Shown: piece after piece, positions 25,015 to 31,337 of the stretch
How the letters are laid out: the number at the start of each line of letters is the position of its first letter
Numbering within the stretch: the first letter of the stretch is position 1
Source: Natrialbaceae archaeon
GTDB taxonomy: Archaea; Halobacteriota; Halobacteria; Halobacteriales; Natrialbaceae
NCBI GenBank assembly: GCA_003559215.1
Contig: PWMF01000066.1
Location: 1-45,473 of the forward strand
Reading direction: 5' to 3'
DNA length: 45,473 nucleotides
Translations under genes and position numbers: made by a program
Notes under the pieces: model-generated
Databases searched by the model: none
The model's input: only the letters and a program-made list of their open reading frames with translations
Told to the model about the DNA's origin: nothing

Positions 25015-25884
25015 ATGGATGGCCGGGCTGTTGCGCCGGCGGCCGGAACCGTGCTGAACGCGCTCGCGACCGGTCGCGGGTCGGCGTTCGCGATCGACCT
25101 CGAGACGACCGCGACGGTCGAGCTGACGACCGACGGCGAGGTCGTCGGCACCGTCGCCGAGCGGCCGGACGCCGACACCGAGCTCGTCGAGCGCTGCTCC
25201 GAGCTCGCCCTCGAGGAGTACGCCGACGCAGCGGGGCTCACCGGTGACGTCGGGGCCCGGATCCGAACGGACAGCGAGATACCGATGGCCGCCGGGCTCA
25301 AGAGCTCCAGTGCCGCGGCCAACGCGACGGTGCTCGCCGCCCTCGACGCCCTCGAGATCACCGACGCCGTCGACCGGATCGACGCCTGCCGGCTCGGCGT
25401 GCGGGCGGCCCGCGATGCCGGCGTCACGGCGACGGGCGCGTTCGACGACGCCAGCGCGAGCATGCTCGGCGGGATCACGATCACCGACAACTCCAACGAC
25501 GAACTGCTCGCCCGCGAAACCGTCGACTGGGACGCGCTGGTCTACACGCCCCCTGAACAGGCCTACAGCGCCGACGCCGACGTCTCGGCCTGCGAGCGGA
25601 TCGCGCCGATGGCCGCACTCGTCGAGGAACTGGCCCTCGAGGGACGCTACGGCGAGGCGATGACGGTCAACGGCTTCGCGTTCTGCGGCGCCCTCGAGTT
25701 CCCGACGGGACCGATGCTCGAGGCGATGCCCGACGCCGCCGGCGTCTCGCTGTCGGGGACGGGCCCGAGCTACGTGGCGGTCGGCGACCGGGAGACGCTC
25801 GAGGGGGTGCGAGAGCGGTGGGACGAGCGGGACGGAACGACGCGGCTACTGACGACGCGAACCGACGGGACACGAACGATATGA
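25015..25884 (+). CDS. aroK: Shikimate kinase, archaeal GHMP type
   Basis: Phosphorylates shikimate with ATP in aromatic amino acid synthesis. 289 residues of the GHMP kinase superfamily, unrelated to bacterial AroK. The ATP loop EIPMAAGLKSSSAAANA is near residue 95, DDASASMLGGITITDN forms motif 2, and GVSLSGTGPSYVAV is the C-terminal glycine-rich motif. The stop overlaps the chorismate mutase start (ATGA, 25881-25884), so the two steps of the same pathway are translationally coupled. Confidence 0.94.
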   Translation: MDGRAVAPAAGTVLNALATGRGSAFAIDLETTATVELTTDGEVVGTVAERPDADTELVERCSELALEEYADAAGLTGDVGARIRTDSEIPMAAGLKSSSAAANATVLAALDALEITDAVDRIDACRLGVRAARDAGVTATGAFDDASASMLGGITITDNSNDELLARETVDWDALVYTPPEQAYSADADVSACERIAPMAALVEELALEGRYGEAMTVNGFAFCGALEFPTGPMLEAMPDAAGVSLSGTGPSYVAVGDRETLEGVRERWDERDGTTRLLTTRTDGTRTI

Positions 25885-26207
25885 CACCGAACGAGACCGA
25901 TGCGAACGAACCCGAGACGACGGACCGAACGCCCGAAGAGATGGATCTCGACGAGCTCCGCGAGGAGATCCAGACGATCGACCGCGAGATCGTCGAGCTG
26001 ATCGCCCAGCGGACCTACGTCGCGGACACGATCGCGGCGGTCAAAGACGAGAAGGGGCTGCCGACGACCGACGAGAAACAGGAAGAGCAGGTGATGGAGC
26101 GGGCGGGCCACAACGCCGAGCAGTTCGACGTCGACGCGAACCTCGTGAAGGCAATTTTCCGGCTGCTGATCGAGCTGAACAAAGTTGAGCAGCGTGAGAA
26201 CCGGTAG
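25881..26207 (+). CDS. Chorismate mutase (AroQ class)
   Basis: Turns chorismate into prephenate for Phe and Tyr synthesis. 108 residues: a disordered acidic N-terminus (1-22), then the all-helical AroQ core MDLDELREEIQTIDREIVEL, IAQRTYVADTIAAVK, EEQVMERAGHNAEQFDV and the last helix VKAIFRLLIELNKVEQRENR. Catalytic-type Arg and Lys residues lie in these helices. The last 33 nt (26175-26207) recur twice downstream, at 26928 and 27754, so this gene end is a presumptive integration site; the reading frame is intact because copy 1 supplies a proper C-terminus. Confidence 0.93.
   Translation: MTPNETDANEPETTDRTPEEMDLDELREEIQTIDREIVELIAQRTYVADTIAAVKDEKGLPTTDEKQEEQVMERAGHNAEQFDVDANLVKAIFRLLIELNKVEQRENR
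26175..26207 (+). repeat. Attachment-like repeat, copy 1 (3' end of chorismate mutase gene)
   Basis: 33 nt from CTGAAC through TAG, encoding LNKVEQRENR and stop. 28 of 33 positions match copy 2 and 28 of 33 match copy 3. Confidence 0.8.
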
Positions 26208-26310
26208 CAAGAAACACGCATTTCACGTACCTACTATCGTTTCTCTTCGTCAGTAGCTTCAGCGTTTGAACGGCGAAACAACTACAGTAACACGCGGGTA
26301 ATACAACTGT
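26208..26310 (+). promoter_or_regulatory. Upstream region of the RHH/RelE module
   Basis: 103 bp of AT-richer DNA between the mutase stop and the antitoxin ATG. ACAGT near 26284 and ACTGT at 26306-26310 form a loose inverted repeat touching the start codon, a possible antitoxin operator. TTTGAAC near 26265 is a weak TATA candidate. Confidence 0.3.
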
Positions 26311-26595
26311 ATGTCCGAAGCGGCCACAAACAACGGCGACGACGAGATCGTGACGGTGAACTTCAAAGTCAAACGGTCATTTCTCGACGAAATCGAAGAC
26401 ACGTGGCAAGGACGAGGATTCAACAGCCGGAGCGAATTTATTCGGTACACCTTGCGTGATGCCGTTGAACATCCCACGTTCGACCGCGACGAACTCGTTG
26501 CACTCCTCCAAGCCGAAGAGGACGTTCGTGAACAACGGACGATGAGTTCCCAAGAGGCACGCGAACAATTCGGCACTGACAACGCGAATGAGTGA
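26311..26595 (+). CDS. Ribbon-helix-helix antitoxin (ParD/CopG-like)
   Basis: 94 residues. The RHH DNA-binding fold is seen as strand IVTVNFKVKRSFLDEIEDTW then helix GFNSRSEFIRYTLRDAVEHP (residues 13-53), followed by an acidic helical tail that binds the toxin. It overlaps the toxin start by 8 nt. Codon use and GC are lower than the genome background, pointing to recent transfer. Expected to repress its own promoter. Confidence 0.88.
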   Translation: MSEAATNNGDDEIVTVNFKVKRSFLDEIEDTWQGRGFNSRSEFIRYTLRDAVEHPTFDRDELVALLQAEEDVREQRTMSSQEAREQFGTDNANE

Positions 26596-26872
26596 GGACG
26601 GCTGGACGTGGGAGCTCGCATCGAAAGCACAGGATGATCTCGATGCACTCAACTCGACTGAGCAGCAGCGCATCATCGACAAACTTGACGAAATCGTCGA
26701 TTCGCCGTGGCGAGACCCGCCAGAGTATGGCGAGCCGCTCCAGAATAGCTCACGCCGGAAGGTACGTATCGGCGAGTTCCGTATTGCGGTCACGTTCCGC
26801 CGAGACGATCACCGAATGGTCGTTGCTCGAATCAAACGTCGTGGAGGCGCGTATACAGCTGACGACGACTGA
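26588..26872 (+). CDS. RelE/ParE-family toxin
   Basis: 94 residues with the RelE fold: TWELASKAQDDLDALNSTEQ (helix 1), IIDKLDEIVDSPWRDPPEYG, then NSSRRKVRIGEFRIAVTFRR and HRMVVARIKRRGGAY. The Arg-rich C-terminal strands (RKVRIGEFR, ARIKRR) are typical of ribosome-dependent mRNA cleavage (RelE) toxins; ParE-like gyrase poisoning is the alternative. It is translated by overlap from the RHH gene. The pair fills the interval between attachment-like copies 1 and 2. Confidence 0.88.
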   Translation: MSEDGWTWELASKAQDDLDALNSTEQQRIIDKLDEIVDSPWRDPPEYGEPLQNSSRRKVRIGEFRIAVTFRRDDHRMVVARIKRRGGAYTADDD

Positions 26873-26900
26873 GTAGCTGTACTGGAAGCCGGCAAATTAT

Positions 26901-26960
26901 ACGAACTCTGTAACATCAGTCCGAGACCTGAACAAGGTTGAGCAGCGGGAGAGTCGGTAA
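26901..26960 (+). repeat. Attachment-like repeat, copy 2, with conserved left flank
   Basis: The core CTGAAC...CGGTAA is at 26928-26960 and could encode LNKVEQRESR and a stop. The 27 bp to its left (ACGAA, then TGTAACAT, AGT and GAC) also match the left flank of copy 3 but not that of copy 1, where the mutase coding sequence continues. Confidence 0.75.
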
Positions 26961-26976
26961 CACTTCACCCAAGGCG

Positions 26977-27369
26977 TTAGTAAGACCGTATTTCGAGGCC
27001 GTCGATACGTCCGAAGTGTTTCGTGTTTCTCGTGATAATCGGTTCGTCGTTGAGAAGCGCAGTCGCAGCGATAATACAGTCTTCTCGCTCAATCCGTTCA
27101 CCGTCGTTGATTAGCTCACCGGAGAGTTTTCCGGCTTTCCGCATCACGGTCTGATCGGCACTCACGACGTGCTTCGTTTCCAGTATCTCGAGAATTCTCT
27201 CTCGCTTCGTATTCGGTGTTTGAGACCGAGCAACGCCCTCGTAGAGTTCCAAAACTGTCACGGAGGACACTTTTTGTGGTCGCGCTTCTTTTTCGACGAT
27301 GTTGAGAAGTCGTTTTGCGTTTTCGTCGCCCCGAAGTAAGTCGATAATGAACGATGTGTCCTGAATCAT
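26977..27369 (-). CDS. vapC: VapC toxin (PIN-domain ribonuclease)
   Basis: 130 residues. PIN acids: Asp4 in MIQDTSFIIDLLRG, Glu in VTVLELYEGVARS (about residue 42), Asp in EREDCIIAATALL (about residue 98) and the last acidic and Asn/Lys region TRNTKHFGRIDGLEI. This is a complete VapC. It overlaps the antitoxin by 4 nt (ATGA), with the antitoxin upstream. The gene is AT-richer than its surroundings. It acts on tRNA or rRNA in known VapC proteins; the target here is unknown. Confidence 0.92.
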   Translation of the reverse strand: MIQDTSFIIDLLRGDENAKRLLNIVEKEARPQKVSSVTVLELYEGVARSQTPNTKRERILEILETKHVVSADQTVMRKAGKLSGELINDGERIEREDCIIAATALLNDEPIITRNTKHFGRIDGLEIRSY

Positions 27370-27626
27370 TTCGACGTCTCGTCGCCTACGGCTTCGTCTA
27401 ACGCTGCTTTGAGGCGGTCACTCCGTTCTCTGGACTTCGTTCGTCTCTCCTCGATAGTGGCCTCGAGGTCCGCCGCTTCTTCCTCGGAAAGAATTCCCGT
27501 GACCTCGTTCCACGACCGTTCTCCCGCAAGGCGCTTGACGGTTTCACTGAAGCTTTCCCCCTCTTTTTTTCGGGCTTTCAGCCGCTCGTAGGCTTCCTCG
27601 TCGAGTGAAATCGTCTTCGTCGCCAT
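27366..27626 (-). CDS. vapB: VapB-type antitoxin
   Basis: 86 residues from ATG 27626. N-terminal RHH-type DNA-binding part (MATKTISLDEEAYERLKARK, SFSETVKRLAGER) followed by a long acidic/basic helix (EEAADLEATIEERRTKSRER) that would bind VapC. A longer open frame upstream is excluded: it crosses the palindrome and TATA box. It is cotranscribed with vapC. It lies between attachment-like copies 2 and 3. Confidence 0.9.
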   Translation of the reverse strand: MATKTISLDEEAYERLKARKKEGESFSETVKRLAGERSWNEVTGILSEEEAADLEATIEERRTKSRERSDRLKAALDEAVGDETSK

Positions 27627-27645
27627 TGTAGTACACAGTACTACA
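27627..27645 (-). promoter_or_regulatory. vapB operator: perfect 7 bp inverted repeat
   Basis: TGTAGTA-CACAG-TACTACA abuts the vapB ATG with no gap. It lies between the TATA box and the start codon, so a bound VapB would cover the transcription start. Confidence 0.7.
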
Positions 27646-27651
27646 TGCACG

Positions 27652-27659
27652 CTTAAAAA
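27652..27659 (-). promoter_or_regulatory. vapBC TATA box
   Basis: TTTTTAAG on the minus strand, centred 30 nt before the ATG, indicates a leaderless vapBC mRNA. Confidence 0.6.
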
Positions 27660-27724
27660 TACTGGTCCGAAGCCCGTTCGCTCGACGGAAAGGTGTGCTA
27701 ACGTAGCGAGAAACCGGCATAGTA

Positions 27725-27786
27725 CACGAAACAGTGTAACATGAGTTATAGACCTGAACAAAGTAGAGCAGTGCGAGAATCGGTAA
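27725..27786 (+). repeat. Attachment-like repeat, copy 3, with conserved left flank
   Basis: Core 27754-27786 (CTGAAC...CGGTAA, could encode LNKVEQCENR and stop). Left flank ACGAAACAG TGTAACAT G AGT ... GAC mirrors copy 2 with one base of indel. Everything to its right is unrelated to the mutase gene. Confidence 0.75.
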
Positions 27787-27789
27787 TGT

Positions 27790-27958
27790 ACCACCTGATT
27801 GTTGCTACGTCATTCATCAGCAGGTTCAAGCGGGATTCGTTCCACCTCGATGTCTTCGTAGTCTTTCTCCGATGAGAGCACGCTCAGCGTCCGTGTTTCT
27901 ACAGTCCCACGGTGAAACCCATCGAAATTCGAGCTCGTTGCGTTTTTCCCGGGCGGAC
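27790..27958 (-). pseudogene. Possible gene fragment, no start codon
   Basis: On the minus strand a frame stays open from the end of the SDR gene to TGA at 27810-27812. Its C-terminal part reads SSNFDGFHRGTVETRTLSVL then SSEKDYEDIEVERIPLEPAD and stop, which is protein-like. No suitable start codon is seen and another frame (SAREKRNELEFRWVSPWDC) also looks plausible nearby, as expected if a small gene has suffered a frameshift. Not recognised. Confidence 0.35.
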
Positions 27959-29392
27959 TCAGCGAGTCCCGCCGGACCGTTGGTCCCCGATCTCCGCCTC
28001 AATCGGGGTCGACTCGTCTCGCACCTCCCGGACGGACGCTTCGTCGGTCTCGATCACCCTGTCGGTCTCCTCGTATGACGGTGCGCTCTCGAGGGTGGCG
28101 CAGTTGCTGTATCTCGTCGCCGTCGTCGCTTCGAACGCGTCGGCCTCGAAGGCGGCTCGGAGTTCGAGACAGTGGTCGCGGATCGTTCGAGTGGGCTCGA
28201 ATCCGAGCCTCGAGCGGAGCTTCTCGAACTCGACGCGGTAGCTGCGCTCGTCGGTTCGATCGTCGTGGTACTCGATGCTGGCGTCGGGGAACGCGTCGGC
28301 GACGACGGTCGCGAGCTCGTCGATCCGGTAGTTCTGTTCGTTCGAGCCGACGTTGAACGTCTCTCCGGCGACGTCCTCGAAGGAGGCGGTCAAGCAGTCC
28401 CGGTAGGCTCGCGCGACATCCTCGACGTGGACGTTCGGACGGTACTGGTCGCCGCCGAAGACGGGAACGACGCCTTTCTCGTGGGCCTTCGCGGGCAACA
28501 CGTTCCCGACGAGGTCGAAGCGCATCCGCGGCGAGTGGCCGTACACCGTCGCCATCCTGAGAATCGTCGGGGCGAACCGCTCGTCGGCGAGATCACGTAG
28601 GACTCGCTCCGACTGGATCTTCGCCCGCGCGTACAGCGAGACTGGGTTGAGTGGGCCGTCCTCCGCGCATCGACCGGTCTCGTTGTCGGTTCGCCCGTAG
28701 ACGCTACAGGTCGAAGCGAACAGGAACCGGTTGAGCCCGTGGTACTTGCAGATCGACGCCAGCAGCTGCGTCGAGTGGAGGTTGTACTCGAGGGTCTTTC
28801 GCGGATCGAGCGCGGTGGCGGGATCGCCGACGATCCCGCCGAGGTGGACGACGGCGTCGACCCCCTCGATCGCCTCGAGGACGTCGCCGACCGAACGGGC
28901 GTCGCCGCGGTATAGCGTGAACCGATCGCGACCCTCGAGCGCGGCGATACCGCTGTTCCCGTACATGAGCGGATCGAGGACGCGGACGGCGAAGCCGTCC
29001 TCGAGCAGCCGCCGACACAGCACCGAGCCGATGTAGCCGGCGCCGCCGACCACGAGCACGGTTTCGACGGCGCGGGCGTTCGATTCGGACGCGCGTTCGG
29101 TCCCGGCCGCTCCCGGTCTCTCGCTCGTCGTCCCGTCGGTGAGCCCCTCGAGTCCGGCGTCGGTATTCGACTCCGATTCGACGCCCGACTCCGCCGTTCC
29201 GTCGACGACCGACGAAACAGGCGCGTCCGGCGTCGCTCCCTCGAATATCGCGGTCCTGAGTCGTTCGCTCAGTACAGCTCGCGCGGGCCGATCCTGGCCG
29301 TCGACGACGACGCCACGTCCACCGGTGCGATCGATCCGAGCGATCGTCTCCCGGATCGACGTTTCGCCGCCCGTGATTGGTACCCATCTCAT
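27959..29392 (-). CDS. NAD-dependent sugar epimerase/dehydratase (SDR) with fused N-terminal CBS-like domain
   Basis: 477 residues. The C-terminal two thirds is an extended SDR: nucleotide loop VLVVGGAGYIGSVLC (about residue 113), the active-site Tyr-x3-Lys YARAK preceded by STCSVYG, and RPNVHVEDVARAY. It is typical of UDP/dTDP-sugar epimerases or dehydratases for surface glycans. Residues 1-65 (ETSIRETIARIDRTGGRGVV then ERLRTAIFEGATPDAPVSSV) resemble a single CBS motif such as is found at the N-terminus of sugar nucleotidyltransferases. A 45-residue acidic linker joins the two. The final 60 residues are low complexity. It lies head-to-tail, 111 bp from the aminotransferase gene. Confidence 0.85.
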   Translation of the reverse strand: MRWVPITGGETSIRETIARIDRTGGRGVVVDGQDRPARAVLSERLRTAIFEGATPDAPVSSVVDGTAESGVESESNTDAGLEGLTDGTTSERPGAAGTERASESNARAVETVLVVGGAGYIGSVLCRRLLEDGFAVRVLDPLMYGNSGIAALEGRDRFTLYRGDARSVGDVLEAIEGVDAVVHLGGIVGDPATALDPRKTLEYNLHSTQLLASICKYHGLNRFLFASTCSVYGRTDNETGRCAEDGPLNPVSLYARAKIQSERVLRDLADERFAPTILRMATVYGHSPRMRFDLVGNVLPAKAHEKGVVPVFGGDQYRPNVHVEDVARAYRDCLTASFEDVAGETFNVGSNEQNYRIDELATVVADAFPDASIEYHDDRTDERSYRVEFEKLRSRLGFEPTRTIRDHCLELRAAFEADAFEATTATRYSNCATLESAPSYEETDRVIETDEASVREVRDESTPIEAEIGDQRSGGTR

Positions 29393-29503
29393 GGTTGTGC
29401 GCGTACGTCTAGTGCCGATCTCAGCCGGCTCGACGCACTATATTCGCAGAATCAGAACGACACCCTTTGTTATGCATCGACTGGCACGACGGTCAGCCGT
29501 CCG

Positions 29504-30700
29504 TTACTGTCTCGATCTCCGTTCGCCGCTGCCGGACGGCGACTCGATCCCGTGGGCGACGCCGTCTCCCGTCCGTGTCTCGAGTGCAGCCCTGAGACCG
29601 GCGACGACGCGGTCGACGGCGTCGTTGTCGAGGACGGGAGAGATCGGCAGGGAGAGAACGCGTCCGCTAACGGCCTCCGTCACGGGCAACGAGCCGGGCT
29701 CGTGTCGGTCCCGGTAGGCGTCGGTCAGGTGGACCGGCGGATCCCAGTAGATCTTCGAGGCGATCCCGCGCTCGGACAGCGTCTCGATTACGGCCCCCCG
29801 GTCGACGCCCGGAGCCAGCGTCACGGTGTAGAGTTGGCGGACGTGGCGCGCGTCGGCCGGCTCGGGGTGGGGTTCGACGCCGTCGATCCCGGACAGACCA
29901 GTGGCGTACCGTCCGGCAACCCGTCGACGCTCGTCGATCAGTTCGTCGACCTTCTCGAGTTGGGCGCAGCCGACGGCCGCGACGAGGTCGGACATCCGGA
30001 TGTTGGTCCCGAGTCCGACGTAGTCGCCGCTCGCGGCTGAGTCGAAGTACTCTGCGGAGGCCCGCCCGTGGGAGCGAAACCGTTCGAGCCGGCGGGCGAG
30101 GTCGTCGTCGTCGGTGACGACGGCGCCCCCTTCCCCGGTCGGCAGGATCTTGTTCTGACAGAAGCTCAGTGCCGCGGTCTCGCCGATCGTCCCGACCGTC
30201 TGTCCCCGGTAGGTGCTCCCGAACGCCTCGGCGGCGTCCTCGATCAGCGGAACGTCCGCCTCGGCCGCGACCGCCGCGAGGTCGTCGATCCGGCAGGGTG
30301 CGCCGTAGGGATGGACCGGCACGATCGCGGCCGTCCGCTCGGTGACCGCGTCGGCGACCGCCGCCGGATCGAGTCCGTAGGTGTCGGGTTCGATGTCGGC
30401 GAACGTCGGTTCGGCGCCGACGAGACGGACGGCGTTGGCCGTCGCGATGAAGGTAAACGCCGGGACGACGACCTCGTCGCCCTCGCCGACCCCGTGGGCC
30501 TCGAGGGCCGCGACCAGCGCCGTCGTCCCCGAGTTAACGGTCACCGCGTGCTGGACGCCGAGGTAGCGCTCGAGACCGTACTCGAACGCCTCGACGTAGG
30601 GACCGTTAGCCCAGTACGAGCCCCGCGTGATGGAATCGACCGCGTTCCGTACGTCGCGTTCGTCCCAGGCGATCTCGAACAGCGGAATATCGTCGCTCAT
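29504..30700 (-). CDS. DegT/DnrJ/EryC1/StrS-family aminotransferase
   Basis: PLP enzyme that aminates 3-keto or 4-keto sugars in surface glycan synthesis. 398 residues. Motifs: VNSGTTALVAALEAHGVGEG, PAFTFIATANAV, LIEDAAEAFGS (Asp for the pyridine N), and the PLP lysine in SFCQNKILPTGEGGAV. Start at 30700 is the ATG with the family N-terminus DDIPLFEIAWDERDV. It sits directly upstream of the SDR gene on the same strand, consistent with one pathway. No glycosyltransferase lies in the window, so the cluster is minimal. Confidence 0.92.
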   Translation of the reverse strand: MSDDIPLFEIAWDERDVRNAVDSITRGSYWANGPYVEAFEYGLERYLGVQHAVTVNSGTTALVAALEAHGVGEGDEVVVPAFTFIATANAVRLVGAEPTFADIEPDTYGLDPAAVADAVTERTAAIVPVHPYGAPCRIDDLAAVAAEADVPLIEDAAEAFGSTYRGQTVGTIGETAALSFCQNKILPTGEGGAVVTDDDDLARRLERFRSHGRASAEYFDSAASGDYVGLGTNIRMSDLVAAVGCAQLEKVDELIDERRRVAGRYATGLSGIDGVEPHPEPADARHVRQLYTVTLAPGVDRGAVIETLSERGIASKIYWDPPVHLTDAYRDRHEPGSLPVTEAVSGRVLSLPISPVLDNDAVDRVVAGLRAALETRTGDGVAHGIESPSGSGERRSRQ

Positions 30701-30848
30701 CGACGTCGGGTTCGCGGATCCGAAATGTAAGTAGCCGTTCGCTACCCGGTCGACCGGATCGTTTCGTTCAACGAACGTCGTTCTTCCGGTGGGGTTCGAT
30801 GCCCGAGCCGACCGACCGTTTTTGGTCGTCCTGACCGAACCGTCGCCC

Positions 30849-31250
30849 ATGTACGATTCGATACTGCTTCCCACGGATGGCCGAGAGAACACCGATCGGG
30901 CGATCGACGAGGCACTCGACCTCGCACGGATCCACGACTCGACCGTTCACGCGCTGTACGTCGTCAATTCGGCCGCGATCGCACCGGGGATGGACTTCGA
31001 GGATCTGGAGCTCGCCGGCGAGGAGGCCGTCGACTACGTCGCCGCGCGGGCCGCCGACGCGGGTCTCGAGGACGTCCGGACGACGGTGACACACGGCCTG
31101 CGACACAAGGCGATCCTTCAGTACGCCGACGATCACGACGTGGATCTCATCGTCATGGGCCGCAACCGCGGACTGGATCGGTTCCTCCGCAAGAGCGTCT
31201 CCGACCGGGTCGCGACCGACTCCTCGAGACCGGTGCTCGTCGTCGAGTGA
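30849..31250 (+). CDS. Universal stress protein (UspA)
   Basis: 133 residues, alpha/beta Usp fold: MYDSILLPTDGRENTDRAID, ALYVVNS, GLRHKAILQYADDHDVDLIV and the ATP-binding motif MGRNRGLDRFLRKSVSDRVA then VLVVE. The G-2x-G-9x-G-like loop is present with R replacements. Start at 30849 by ATG. Convergent with no gene; next is a MATE exporter on the same strand. Confidence 0.9.
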   Translation: MYDSILLPTDGRENTDRAIDEALDLARIHDSTVHALYVVNSAAIAPGMDFEDLELAGEEAVDYVAARAADAGLEDVRTTVTHGLRHKAILQYADDHDVDLIVMGRNRGLDRFLRKSVSDRVATDSSRPVLVVE

Positions 31251-31337
31251 GCGTCACTCCCTCGCATTCGAAAGCGGTGCCCTCTGCCGCGGCGGGAAAG
31301 CACTTTTACCGCAGTCGGCTACGGACGATAGATTCTC

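Noticed and set aside
26175-27786. Copies 2 and 3 as the remains of duplicated chorismate mutase genes
   Set aside because: Sequence to the left of their 33 nt cores does not match the mutase gene; only the gene's end is repeated.
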